A stretch of 35,508 bases of DNA. Origin: an uncultured Anaerolineae bacterium. GTDB lineage: Bacteria; Chloroflexota; Anaerolineae; Aggregatilineales; Phototrophicaceae. Below the pieces are notes generated by a model that did no database searches, was not told where the DNA came from, and saw nothing but the letters and a program-made list of their open reading frames with translations. The translations under genes and the position numbers were made by a program. Below, in pieces: positions 23,732 through 32,075 of this stretch (its first letter is position 1; the number at the start of each line of letters is the position of its first letter). The DNA lies in the NCBI GenBank assembly GCA_937922795.1, contig CALAJK010000030.1:1-35508 (forward strand), in the 5' to 3' direction.

Positions 23732-24612
23732 TGCTGAGCGATGGTTGCCGGGCTGTGAACCCCCGGCGCTGCCTGACAGCTCTAGTCGCGCTACTGGCGC
23801 TGGGGAGCGCTGCCTGCGGCCCGGCGCCGACGCCATTTCCGGTTGACATCCCCGATGAGGAAACTCCCCCGGTGGCCGCAGCCACGACCGCGCCGGTGGA
23901 CGTATCGCCCGACAACACCGCCGGGGACGGCAGACCGCTGCGTTACGCGCTCGCCCCGAATGTCGCCGGCTGGCTGCCCGATCTCGAACAGATTCAGGCG
24001 TCTGCCCAGGTTGAACAACTGACTACCCCGGTGAACCCTGACGATGTGGGCGTCCGGTACGACATCATCGCCGGCTACGGCGACCTGCCCGGCGGAACGC
24101 GCGGCCCGGCGCTGACTCACATCGCTCTGGTGATCGCTCAAACACCCCCTTTTGACGATCCGGCGATGGTCACATTCATTGACCAGAGTCTGAGCCTGCT
24201 GAACGGGACGGCGGATAGCGACCTGCCCGGCGCCATCCTCGAACCGCGCGCGGCTGTTGCGCGGTCGGCGCTGCGCGCCCAAATCGCCAATCTGGGCTGG
24301 CCGGACGGCTTCGACGCGCCGCTGGCGGCAGCCGCCCCTGGCGCACAGTGGCTGACGGCTGCCCTGGCCGATCTGAACATCAACCTGCAAGCGCGAACCC
24401 TGTCAGATACGGAAGTGACGACCTCGCTGATCGCTGGGCAGACGCCGCTGGCGCTCGTCTTGTGGCGCACGTCACCAGAACGCCAGCGCTGGGAAACGCT
24501 GGTTGGTTCAGAACGGGTGCTAGAAGTTTTCGCCCTTCCGGTCAGCTATCTGGCGGCGCCGGGGCTGAACCTCACCTTTACCGCGGGCGGTTGGCCGCTG
24601 GCAGACCGCTGA
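23731..24612 (+). CDS. Lipoprotein, possibly related to solute-binding proteins
   Basis: Using the ATG at 23731, which overlaps the previous stop by one base, the product is 293 residues with a lipoprotein signal ending LGSAAC (lipid Cys 29) and a Pro-rich tether. An upstream in-frame ATG at 23686 would place the signal too far inside. The mature part includes RYALAPNVAGWLPDLEQIQ and a C-terminal TFTAGGWPLADR. The general pattern recalls type-2 periplasmic binding proteins, but I see no family signature. It may serve as an extracellular sensor for the upstream kinase cluster; this is only suggested by position. Confidence 0.72.
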   Translation: MLSDGCRAVNPRRCLTALVALLALGSAACGPAPTPFPVDIPDEETPPVAAATTAPVDVSPDNTAGDGRPLRYALAPNVAGWLPDLEQIQASAQVEQLTTPVNPDDVGVRYDIIAGYGDLPGGTRGPALTHIALVIAQTPPFDDPAMVTFIDQSLSLLNGTADSDLPGAILEPRAAVARSALRAQIANLGWPDGFDAPLAAAAPGAQWLTAALADLNINLQARTLSDTEVTTSLIAGQTPLALVLWRTSPERQRWETLVGSERVLEVFALPVSYLAAPGLNLTFTAGGWPLADR

Positions 24613-24626
24613 CCGCGGAGTATAAT
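24598..24626 (+). promoter_or_regulatory. Candidate promoter of the A-adding enzyme gene
   Basis: CTGGCA (24598-24603) and a perfect TATAAT (24621-24626) are 17 nt apart, inside and just after the end of the lipoprotein gene. Transcription would begin near 24633, beyond the ATG at 24625. That favours the GTG at 24664 as the start. Confidence 0.5.
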
Positions 24627-24663
24627 GCGTCAGCGGAAGGCGACAGAGACGGGCGGCGAGCGC

Positions 24664-27288
24664 GTGGATATCATCGTCACGCATGAAAATGCGGACTTCG
24701 ACGCTGTGGCGGCCATGCTGGCGGCTTACAAACTCCATCCGGGTTCGCTGCCGGTGCTGCCGGAGCGGCTGAACCAAAATGTGGCGCGCTTCCTCACACT
24801 CTATCAGAACGGGCTGCCCTTCCTGCCGCAGCAAGATTTCCGCGCCGGCGGCGCGCAGCGGCTGATCGTCGTGGACACGCAGCGGCCGGTACGCCTGCGC
24901 GGCCTGTCGCTTGATCTGCCGACCCACTTCATTGACCACCACCCGCTGTCGCGCGACCTGCCAGAACACGCGACCTTCAGCGGCGAGACTACCGGGGCCG
25001 CCACCACGCTGCTGGTCGAACAGCTCCGCGAACGGCGCATCCGGATCTCGCCATTAGAGGCCACGCTGCTGATGCTGGGGATTTACGAAGATACCGGCTC
25101 GCTCACGTACGGCACGACTACCTCGCGCGATTTGAACGCGGCAGCCTGGCTGCTCGATCAGGGCGCGGCGCTGGATACTGTCCGCCGCTTCCTAGCGCAT
25201 CCCCTGAGCGACGAACAGCAGGCGCTGCTGGAGACGCTGCTGCGCGCCTGCGACAGCCGCAGCATCGAAGGTTTCATTGTCGCGGTCGCTGCCGCGCAGG
25301 TTGAAACGTACATCGCTGAAATCAACACTGTCGCTCATCGGCTGCGCGACATGCTCGACCCTGCTGCCCTGTTTGTGACGGTGCAGATGCCTGGCAGCAT
25401 CCAGTTGGTGTGCCGCTCAACCGTAGACGCGCTTGATGTCGGCGAGATCGCGCGGCGCTTCGGCGGCGGCGGTCACAGCCGGGCGGCGGCGGCGACGATC
25501 TACGACTTGACGCTGCCTGAAGTCGTCAGCCAGGTATGGCAGGAGGCAGCGGCGCGCATCCAGCCGATCACCCGTGTGGCCGAGTTGATGTCATACGGCG
25601 CCCAAACTGTCGAGGCGCGGCAGCGCGTAGATGATGTCATCCACCAGATTCGCCGCATCGGCCACGAAGGCTACCCGGTCGTTGAGGCCGGACGCGTGGT
25701 CGGCTTGCTCACCCGCCGCGATGCTGATCGGGCGGCAGAGCACGGTCTGGGACATCTGACCGTACGCGAAATCATGACGAGTGGGACGGTGACGGTACGC
25801 CCAGAGGATTCCGTACTGCTGCTCGAACAGCGCATGGTTGAGAGCGGCTGGGGACAAATCCCCGTTGTGGATGAGCACGAACGGCTGCTCGGCATCGTCA
25901 CGCGCACCGATCTGATCAAACACTGGGCGCAGGTTCACCCACCGGCCACGACTCCCGAACAAACAGTATCCGCTTTTCAGATCGAGACGGTGCTGGGGCG
26001 CGCCGCCGCCAGCCTCATCAGCGCAGTGGCAGACCAGGCTCAAATGACCGGCGTTCATCTATACCTGGTTGGTGGGATCGTGCGCGATCTACTCCTCTAC
26101 CGCCGCAATCTGGATATCGATTTTGTGGTCGAGGGCGACGCCATCGCGCTGGCTCACGCGCTTCAGGGGCGTTTTGGCGGGCGGGTGAGCAGCTTCCGCC
26201 CGTTTGGAACAGCCAAATGGCGGCTGACGGAAGAAACTGCCGCCCATTTCGGCGCAGAACCGCGCCTGCTGCCGGATCACGTAGACTTTGCCACCGCTCG
26301 CAACGAATTCTACGAACATCCGACCGCCCTACCAACGGTGTACAACAGCTCGATCAAACTCGACTTGCAGCGGCGCGACTTCACCATCAACACGCTGGCG
26401 GTGCAGCTCAGCCCGTCGGCGAATATGGGGCGCATCCTCGATCATTACGGCGGGCTGAACGATTTGCGCGCCGGCCTTATCCGGGCGCTGCACAGTTTGA
26501 GTTTCGTGGACGATCCCACGCGCATCCTGCGGGCCGTGCGGTTCGAACAGCGCCTGGGGTTCCAGATTGAGCCGCGCACCGATGAGCTGATCGCCAGCGC
26601 CCTGCCCATGTTGGGGCGCATCACCGGCGAACGGCTGCGAAACGAACTGACGCTGCTGCTGCGCGAGATTGAACCTGAACGGGGGCTGCTCAGCTTGCAG
26701 CAGCGCGGCGCCTTGGCGGCCATCCATCCGGATTTTCGCATTTCTGAATCGCTGGTCACAGCGTTCCAGGCCGTTCGCGATCAGGTTGAACTGCCCTGGC
26801 CGATGCCCGACTTCGATCAGACGATCCTCTACTGGCATGTGCTAGCCGCCCATCTGGGCGAGGCGCGGCTGGCCGGCGTGGTCGCCCGCTTGATGTTCGG
26901 ACGGCGGATGGCGCAATCGCTGGCCGGGGCAGCGCGGTTGACCGCCCAGGCCGTATCGCTCGCTGGACTATCACAGCGCCCCAGTCAGGTGGTGAACAAC
27001 CTGAGCGCGTTCACGCCTATGGCGCTTTTGACGGCCTGGCTGCTGAGCGAAGATCGCATCCTGCGCGACCGCTTGCAGCGCTACGTCCTCGAATGGCAGC
27101 ATATTCAGCCGGCCATCAACGGCCATAGGCTGCGGGAACGCGGCCTGAAACCTGGCCCCTGCTATACCGCTATCTTGTCGCGCCTACGGGCGGCGCGGCT
27201 GGATGGCGAAGTTACAGATGAAGCGGGCGAAGAGCGACTGCTGCAGACCATTCTGGATCAGGAACGCGCATGCCATGACCGCGCTTGA
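24664..27288 (+). CDS. tRNA nucleotidyltransferase (A-adding type) fused to DHH, DHHA1 and CBS domains
   Basis: The product has about 874 residues from the GTG start, where homologs begin with a D-I-I-V-T-H-E stretch. An in-frame ATG at 24625 is the alternative. Order of domains: DHH phosphoesterase (DFD at 11-13, D71, DHH at 91-93), DHHA1 with GGGGHSRAAA, a CBS pair (about 300-425), then a poly(A)-polymerase/CCA-type head. The head has LVGGIVRDLLL and the metal-binding D484-I-D486, followed by RRDFTINTLA and the RAVRFEQRLGF RNA-binding segment. This architecture is known from bacteria with split CCA-adding activity, where it adds the terminal A to tRNA. The DHH part may hydrolyse oligonucleotides or nucleotides. 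Assignment is firm. Confidence 0.92.
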   Translation: MDIIVTHENADFDAVAAMLAAYKLHPGSLPVLPERLNQNVARFLTLYQNGLPFLPQQDFRAGGAQRLIVVDTQRPVRLRGLSLDLPTHFIDHHPLSRDLPEHATFSGETTGAATTLLVEQLRERRIRISPLEATLLMLGIYEDTGSLTYGTTTSRDLNAAAWLLDQGAALDTVRRFLAHPLSDEQQALLETLLRACDSRSIEGFIVAVAAAQVETYIAEINTVAHRLRDMLDPAALFVTVQMPGSIQLVCRSTVDALDVGEIARRFGGGGHSRAAAATIYDLTLPEVVSQVWQEAAARIQPITRVAELMSYGAQTVEARQRVDDVIHQIRRIGHEGYPVVEAGRVVGLLTRRDADRAAEHGLGHLTVREIMTSGTVTVRPEDSVLLLEQRMVESGWGQIPVVDEHERLLGIVTRTDLIKHWAQVHPPATTPEQTVSAFQIETVLGRAAASLISAVADQAQMTGVHLYLVGGIVRDLLLYRRNLDIDFVVEGDAIALAHALQGRFGGRVSSFRPFGTAKWRLTEETAAHFGAEPRLLPDHVDFATARNEFYEHPTALPTVYNSSIKLDLQRRDFTINTLAVQLSPSANMGRILDHYGGLNDLRAGLIRALHSLSFVDDPTRILRAVRFEQRLGFQIEPRTDELIASALPMLGRITGERLRNELTLLLREIEPERGLLSLQQRGALAAIHPDFRISESLVTAFQAVRDQVELPWPMPDFDQTILYWHVLAAHLGEARLAGVVARLMFGRRMAQSLAGAARLTAQAVSLAGLSQRPSQVVNNLSAFTPMALLTAWLLSEDRILRDRLQRYVLEWQHIQPAINGHRLRERGLKPGPCYTAILSRLRAARLDGEVTDEAGEERLLQTILDQERACHDRA

Positions 27289-27811
27289 ACCTCACTGCCT
27301 GACCATTCCCATCGCCATCACGCTGCGCCCCGCCACTCCTGACGATCTACCGAAATTGGAGTGGTATGGCCAGTACGCGCATTTTCGCAACCTGTTCCAC
27401 CGCGCCTTCCAGGAGCAGCAGCGCGGTAAACGCTGTATGCTGATCGCCGACAGCAATAATTTTCCAATCGGCCACATTTTCATTCAGTTTCTGGCGCCGG
27501 AACCTTTCCGCGATGACATGGAAGGCCGTGGTTACCTGTATGCCTTCCGGGTCATGGAGATGTTCCGCGGCTATGGCATCGGCACCCAACTGCTGCTGAC
27601 GGCTGAAGCGCTCATCCGCGATCGCGGGCTGCCGTGGGCGACAATCGCCGTATCGAAAGACAACCCACGAGCCCAACAACTATACGAGCGTTTAGGATAC
27701 CAGGTAGTCGGGCAGGATGAGGGACGGTGGCAGTACGTGGATCATCAGGGTCAGATCCGCTACATTCACGAACCATGCTGGCTCTTGCGCAAGCGAGTTT
27801 GCTTGCGGTAG
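27275..27811 (+). CDS. GNAT-family N-acetyltransferase
   Basis: The 178-residue product has the GNAT acetyl-CoA loop (FRGYGIGTQLLLTAE, Q/R-x-x-G-x-G form), the following WATIAVSKDNPRAQQLYERL helix and the GYQVVG strand. It transfers an acetyl group to an amine; the substrate is unknown. I choose the ATG at 27275, which overlaps the end of the A-adding enzyme gene by 14 nt. An earlier in-frame start at 27203 would add 24 residues entirely inside that gene. Coupling suggests co-expression, possibly ribosomal-protein or small-molecule acetylation, but nothing in the sequence settles this. Confidence 0.88.
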   Translation: MTALEPHCLTIPIAITLRPATPDDLPKLEWYGQYAHFRNLFHRAFQEQQRGKRCMLIADSNNFPIGHIFIQFLAPEPFRDDMEGRGYLYAFRVMEMFRGYGIGTQLLLTAEALIRDRGLPWATIAVSKDNPRAQQLYERLGYQVVGQDEGRWQYVDHQGQIRYIHEPCWLLRKRVCLR

Positions 27812-27948
27812 AATTCACGCGTTGTGGCCAGCCCGCCCTGACATATATGGACTAATAATTGTTATGAGCCCGAATGCCCAGGCCTAGGCGACCGGCGCGG
27901 GCTGGCGCTCACGGCAGTTGACTTATCCGAAGGGGGTCTTTGAGACTC

Positions 27949-28281
27949 ATGAGCATCCATCAATCCACCGTCCAGCTCACCCGTTGGAACGGCAGCGAAC
28001 ACCCCACCCTGTCCTCGATCACCCGCCAGATGAAAAAAGACGGTTTGCGCCCCTACATGTGGTTCAACACCCCGAACTACCGCTACGGTGTGCGCAGCCA
28101 CGGCTATAATAAGATCCTATACGTGGTCGAAGGCTCGGTTGAAATCACCCTTCCTGACAACAACCAGCGGCTGATTTTGCGCCCAGGCGATCACATCTTC
28201 ATCCCGGCCGGCACACGCCACGGGACGATCGTCGGCACGAATGGCGCTCGCTGTCTAGAGGCCGCCCTCGCCCGCCGCTGA
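27949..28281 (+). CDS. Small cupin-domain protein
   Basis: A 110-residue single-domain cupin. Cupin motif 1 is partly kept (SHGYNKILYVVEGSVEI, with one His and the E) and motif 2 is intact (PGDHIFIPAGTRHGTI). A metal ion is likely bound by His and Glu residues. Such stand-alone cupins may be sugar epimerases/isomerases, dioxygenases or metabolite-binding regulators; I cannot choose. An in-frame TTG at 27940 sits 3 nt after an AAGGGGG run and is an alternative start. The gene is flanked by non-coding gaps and followed by a terminator, so it is probably monocistronic. Confidence 0.85.
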   Translation: MSIHQSTVQLTRWNGSEHPTLSSITRQMKKDGLRPYMWFNTPNYRYGVRSHGYNKILYVVEGSVEITLPDNNQRLILRPGDHIFIPAGTRHGTIVGTNGARCLEAALARR

Positions 28282-28323
28282 CTGTTCTCGAAAAGCTCAC
28301 AGCGCGGGCTAACCTGCACCTGC

Positions 28324-28353
28324 TGCCGGGATAGAATGCCCGGCATTTGTTTT
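28324..28353 (+). terminator. Intrinsic terminator after the cupin gene
   Basis: TGCCGGG (28324-28330) pairs with CCCGGCA (28339-28345) around an 8-nt loop, followed by TTTGTTTT. It lies 42 nt after the cupin stop. Confidence 0.75.
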
Positions 28354-28427
28354 CTATCGTCAGAACGTCCGTTCATTATTCACGTCAGTTTTTCCCCGCC
28401 TGTTGACCTACGCCGCCAAACTGCCGC

Positions 28428-28458
28428 TTGAAGCGCATCCGCTGGTTCAGGCTATAAT
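28428..28458 (+). promoter_or_regulatory. Candidate promoter of the molybdoenzyme / envelope redox cluster
   Basis: TTGAAG (28428-28433) and a perfect TATAAT (28453-28458) are 19 nt apart, slightly long. It lies between the cupin terminator and the TTG start at 28510. Confidence 0.5.
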
Positions 28459-28479
28459 ACGGAGATGAACGCGCATTGA

Positions 28480-28495
28480 CCCGCAGACATGCGGG
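28480..28495 (+). other. Hairpin abutting the ribosome site of the molybdoenzyme gene
   Basis: CCCGC (28480-28484) and GCGGG (28491-28495) pair around a 6-nt loop directly before the GAGGTGA ribosome site at 28497-28503. A four-codon reading frame (ATG at 28465, stop at 28477-28479) lies just upstream. This could influence translation or be chance. Confidence 0.3.
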
Positions 28496-28509
28496 CGAGG
28501 TGACGATTA

Positions 28510-29469
28510 TTGTCCACAAAACCAACTGAGCTTTCACGCCGGACGTTTCTGAAACGCCTGGGGATCTGGTTAGATGACCAGCCGCCAGACAACACCGGCA
28601 GTCCTGACCGTTCGCTGCCCTTCGAACCGCTGACGCCCATCTCGCAGTTTTATCGCCAGCAGCTCTACGGCGTCCCTCAACTTTCCGCCGCCGACTGGAA
28701 GCTGACGATCAGCGGCCGAGGGAGCAGCCTGAAACTGAGCCAAGCCGACCTGCTGGCGCTGCCAGCGGCATCGCTGCCGGCCACGCTGCTGTGCGCGGGC
28801 AGTCATCCCAACCATCCGCTCATCGGTACTGCCCTTTGGGAAGGCGCCTCTTTGGAGCAACTGTTGGAGACGGCGGGCGTCCATGGCCAGTATATCCACT
28901 TCATCGCCGCCGATGGTTACGCTGTGTCGCTCAGCCGCTCTCAGCTCTTCGGAGCCGTGATCGCCTACCGCATGAACGGCGATCCCCTGCCGGCGGCGCA
29001 TGGTTTTCCGGCGCGGCTGATCGTGCCTGGCGTCTATGGTTACAAACAGCCGAAATGGATCCGGCGCATTGAGGCGGCTGATACGCCGCTGAGCGGGCAC
29101 TGGGAAGCCCAAGGATGGCCCGCTGACGGCGAGCCGCTGCCGATGGCCGCCATACTTCACCCACACGCGGCGGACACCCTGCACGGCGAGATCATCCTGG
29201 TAGGCATCGCCTACGCCGGGCGGCGCTCACTCGACCGCGTCGAGATCAGCATAGACGACGGCGATTGGCAGCCAGTGCCTTTTGAGCGCTATGCCCAGGG
29301 CTGCTGGTCGGTCTGGCAGTCGCGCTGGACGCCGCCGGCGCCCGGCCAGTATGCAGCCCGTGTGCGCGCCTTCGACGAGGCAGGCCGTGCATCTGTCCCA
29401 TCCGCGCCCGCCGCATTTCCCGGGGGCCTGCCCGACTATCCGTCTGTCATCCTGCGCGTTATCGCCTGA
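28510..29469 (+). CDS. Sulfite-oxidase-fold molybdopterin oxidoreductase (YedY/MsrP-related)
   Basis: The 319-residue protein uses a TTG start with a GAGGTGA site 6 nt before it. It opens with SRRTFLK, the twin-arginine motif, but the following residues (RLGIWLDDQPPDNTG) are not hydrophobic, so the export signal looks incomplete. The Mo-binding domain carries the ligand Cys95 in TLLCAGSHPN, then LIGTALWEGASL and GFPARLIVPGVYGYKQPKWI, all typical of the family. A C-terminal Ig-like dimerisation domain (ISIDDGDWQPVPF) follows. No heme domain is present. Relatives oxidise sulfite or reduce methionine sulfoxides in the envelope. No MsrQ-type membrane partner is nearby. A Tat-type neighbour gene and thiol-redox genes follow. 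Confidence 0.9.
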   Translation: MSTKPTELSRRTFLKRLGIWLDDQPPDNTGSPDRSLPFEPLTPISQFYRQQLYGVPQLSAADWKLTISGRGSSLKLSQADLLALPAASLPATLLCAGSHPNHPLIGTALWEGASLEQLLETAGVHGQYIHFIAADGYAVSLSRSQLFGAVIAYRMNGDPLPAAHGFPARLIVPGVYGYKQPKWIRRIEAADTPLSGHWEAQGWPADGEPLPMAAILHPHAADTLHGEIILVGIAYAGRRSLDRVEISIDDGDWQPVPFERYAQGCWSVWQSRWTPPAPGQYAARVRAFDEAGRASVPSAPAAFPGGLPDYPSVILRVIA

Positions 29470-29489
29470 CGCTGCGCTGAGGGACTGCC

Positions 29490-30380
29490 TTGAATCCGAT
29501 TTCTCGCCGACAGTTCTTACAGCTCACCGGCATCGCCTTCGTCGGCAGTCAACTGTCGTCCATCCACCTCTTTGACCACACACCGGCTGTTCAGCAAGTG
29601 CATGGACGTGCGCTAGTCGGCGCGCCGGTGAGGGCATTTCCATCGGCTGCAGCCCCAACGCTCGGACGGCTGTGGCCAGACAGCATCACGCCGGCGCTCA
29701 GCGCCTACGGCGAATGGTATCGTCTGGAACACGGCTATACAGAACGCCAGCATATTCAACCGATGAAACCCTACCAGCCCAATCCCCAGCCGCCCGCCAT
29801 ACACGAGCCCTTCTGGGCGGAAGTGGCCGGGCCAGTCGCAGCCGTGCGCCAGTTTTGCGCCGCCAACGCGCCTCAGATCGCCCGGATCGGCCACGGCGGG
29901 GTCGCGCGCGTCATTGACTATCTGCCGGACAGCCCGTCCGCCTGGTACGGCATCGCCGCTGAGGATGGCAGCTTGCTCGGCTGGTCGCAAGCTGTCAATT
30001 GGCAGCCGGCGGCTGCCCGCGCCGATGAGCGCGTCGTCGCCGTGGAAGTCCGTTTAGACCAGCGACAGCTTCTAGCCTGGGGAGCTGATCGCCTGCTCCT
30101 TCAATCCCCCTGCTCGCTGGGGAACGACTGCCAGCCGGGCAGCTATCAGATCATAGGCCGGCAGACAGCGCTGAGCCTGTCGCTGGCAGAGCCGTCTGGC
30201 CGGCTGCATGGCGTCCCCTGGGTGATCCAGTTCGAAGGCGGCGAATTGGTCGGCGCCTATTGGCACAATCAGTTCGGGCGTTCAACCGCCGTGCCCGGTC
30301 CGGCGGTGCAGCTTCCGCCCATAGCAGCCGAGTGGTTGTACGCTGCGCTGGAAACCGATGCCCCGATACTGATGAGATGA
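29490..30380 (+). CDS. Tat-exported L,D-transpeptidase-like (YkuD fold) protein lacking the catalytic Cys
   Basis: The 296-residue product starts at a TTG after a GAGGGA site. It has a clear Tat signal (SRRQFLQLTGIAFVGS), an SH3-like middle part, and a C-terminal region laid out like YkuD L,D-transpeptidases: VAVEVRLDQRQLLAW, then GVPWVIQFEGG and GAYWHNQFG (W258-H-N260). Active family members have HGTYWHN followed by SHGCVN. Here the first HG is VG, and the SHGC box is replaced by STAVPGPAVQL with no Cys. The three Cys present lie elsewhere. It is probably not a working peptidoglycan cross-linker and may be a binding or structural protein. The fold assignment is from motif order only. Confidence 0.78.
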   Translation: MNPISRRQFLQLTGIAFVGSQLSSIHLFDHTPAVQQVHGRALVGAPVRAFPSAAAPTLGRLWPDSITPALSAYGEWYRLEHGYTERQHIQPMKPYQPNPQPPAIHEPFWAEVAGPVAAVRQFCAANAPQIARIGHGGVARVIDYLPDSPSAWYGIAAEDGSLLGWSQAVNWQPAAARADERVVAVEVRLDQRQLLAWGADRLLLQSPCSLGNDCQPGSYQIIGRQTALSLSLAEPSGRLHGVPWVIQFEGGELVGAYWHNQFGRSTAVPGPAVQLPPIAAEWLYAALETDAPILMR

Positions 30381-30459
30381 AATGCTCATTGAAGACTCAC
30401 GAAAGATCGTTCCAGCCCAGCTATTCTGAAAATTGAACGTTTAGCAGGAGAACAATGGC

Positions 30460-32064
30460 GTGAATCCAGAGAATTTGACGATAGGTCTGGCACTGATCGC
30501 CGGACTGATCTCATTCATTTCCCCCTGCGTCCTACCGCTCGTGCCGGCTTATATCAGCTACATGGGCGGGCGCGTAGCCAATACCATCTCAGCGCAGCTC
30601 AACGCGGGCGGCCAAGCTGTCCTGCGCCCCACGACGAGCGCACGTTTCGCGACTGTGCTCCACAGCCTGGCTTTCGTAGGCGGCTTCACCTTCGTCTTCG
30701 TGGTCATCGGGTTATTCTCGACGGCGCTCATCCAACAAATCGGTGGCCAGAACATCAATCTAGTGACGGGCATGATCGGGCGCATCGGCGGCGTTGTCGT
30801 CATCTTTCTCGGTCTGCATTTCATGGGTGTGCTGCCGTCAGTATTCAACTGGCTGCAAGCGCGCCCTCATCTGCTCAGCTCGCCGCTGACCACGCCCCTA
30901 ATCGCCCTGGCCGGAGCGGCGCTCATCCTGTGGGGCTTCACCGGCGTGCTGCTGCCCGCCTTGAACACCACCCTGACAACCACAGCCGGCACAGTCACCA
31001 CCCTGCACTGGCCGACGTTGATCGCGCTGGCGGCGCTGACCGGCTTCCTGCTGTGGATCATCCTAGGGGGCGCGCTCATCGCGCCGGGGCGTTTCTGGTC
31101 GAGCACGATTCAGACCGTGCAGACTGCGCTGTATACCGACACGCGCCGCCAGATGACCGCCCGCGGCCAGCAAGGCCTCAGCGGCTCGGCCATCATGGGG
31201 GTGGTTTTCGCCGCCGGCTGGACGCCGTGCATCGGCCCAGTGTACGGCGCTGTGCTGACGCTGGCCGCCAATACGGGCGATGTCGTTCGCGCCGCGCCGC
31301 TTCTGGCCGCGTACTCGTTGGGGCTGGGCATCCCCTTCGTGCTCACGGCCGCGCTGCTGGACAGCGCCCAAAATCTTCTGCGGCGGCTGCAGCGCCACAT
31401 GCGCAAGATCGAGCTGGCCAGCGGCGCTTTCCTGGTGCTCATCGGCCTGCTGGTCGCCACCGGCACGCTGCAAAGTCTCAGCGCCTATCTCAGCGGCCAG
31501 TACGCTGAGGTCGCCATCAGCGTCGAGGAGCGCGTGATCAACGCGCTCACCGGCCAGGATGCAGCCCCCACTATGGCGCCGGAGGGCGATGCTTCGCTGA
31601 ATACGATCACCAGCGTTGCCGCCCTGAGCGCCGCCGAAGGTTTGGAAGTCGGCCAGATCGCGCCAGATTTCGTTTCTGTCACCGACTCCGGCGATCCGAT
31701 CAAACTGTCTGACCTGCGCGGGCAGGTGGTGCTGCTCAACTTCTGGGCCAGCTGGTGCGGCCCGTGCCGGCTGGAAATGCCCGAATTTCAGGCGGCTTAC
31801 GCGCGCTACGGCGACCAGGGCTTCAGCGTCGTCGCCGTCAACTACGGCGAGGCGGCAGAAACCGTCCAAAACTTTCGCAAGGGGCTGAAGCTGACCTTCC
31901 CACTGGTGATGGATGAGCGCGGCGAAGTCCAAACCCGGTACGGCATCAACCAGTATCCGACCAGCCTGCTCATCGGGCGCGACGGCGTCATCTTAGCGCG
32001 GTTCTTCGGCGCGATGACCGCTGAGCAAATTGCTCAGGCGGTGGACAGCGCGCTGGCGTCCTGA
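30460..32064 (+). CDS. CcdA-like thiol-transport membrane protein fused to a TlpA/ResA-type thioredoxin
   Basis: A 534-residue fusion. The membrane half has the CcdA/DsbD signatures with the redox Cys pair C23 ([16 protein letters not shown]) and C257 ([14 protein letters not shown]) and about eight helices. The second half (about 400-534) is a TlpA-like thioredoxin with WCGPC at C433/C436 and the cis-Pro segment YPTSLLIG. Normally these are separate proteins that pass reducing power from cytoplasmic thioredoxin across the membrane to envelope substrates or apocytochrome c. The GTG start lies 9 nt after AGGAG. An out-of-frame ATG at 30455 is better spaced but stops after two codons. Confidence 0.92.
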   Translation: MNPENLTIGLALIAGLISFISPCVLPLVPAYISYMGGRVANTISAQLNAGGQAVLRPTTSARFATVLHSLAFVGGFTFVFVVIGLFSTALIQQIGGQNINLVTGMIGRIGGVVVIFLGLHFMGVLPSVFNWLQARPHLLSSPLTTPLIALAGAALILWGFTGVLLPALNTTLTTTAGTVTTLHWPTLIALAALTGFLLWIILGGALIAPGRFWSSTIQTVQTALYTDTRRQMTARGQQGLSGSAIMGVVFAAGWTPCIGPVYGAVLTLAANTGDVVRAAPLLAAYSLGLGIPFVLTAALLDSAQNLLRRLQRHMRKIELASGAFLVLIGLLVATGTLQSLSAYLSGQYAEVAISVEERVINALTGQDAAPTMAPEGDASLNTITSVAALSAAEGLEVGQIAPDFVSVTDSGDPIKLSDLRGQVVLLNFWASWCGPCRLEMPEFQAAYARYGDQGFSVVAVNYGEAAETVQNFRKGLKLTFPLVMDERGEVQTRYGINQYPTSLLIGRDGVILARFFGAMTAEQIAQAVDSALAS

Positions 32065-32075
32065 CTTCAAACGCG

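Noticed and set aside
27789-27806. GCAAGC/GCTTGC hairpin at the end of the GNAT gene, considered as a terminator
   Set aside because: It lies inside the coding sequence, has only 6 bp and is not followed by a T-run.
31063-31932. 289-codon minus-strand reading frame opposite the CcdA-TlpA gene
   Set aside because: It is antisense to a gene with clear CcdA and thioredoxin motifs, is rich in Arg/Gln/His as GC-rich shadow frames are, and shows no family signature.
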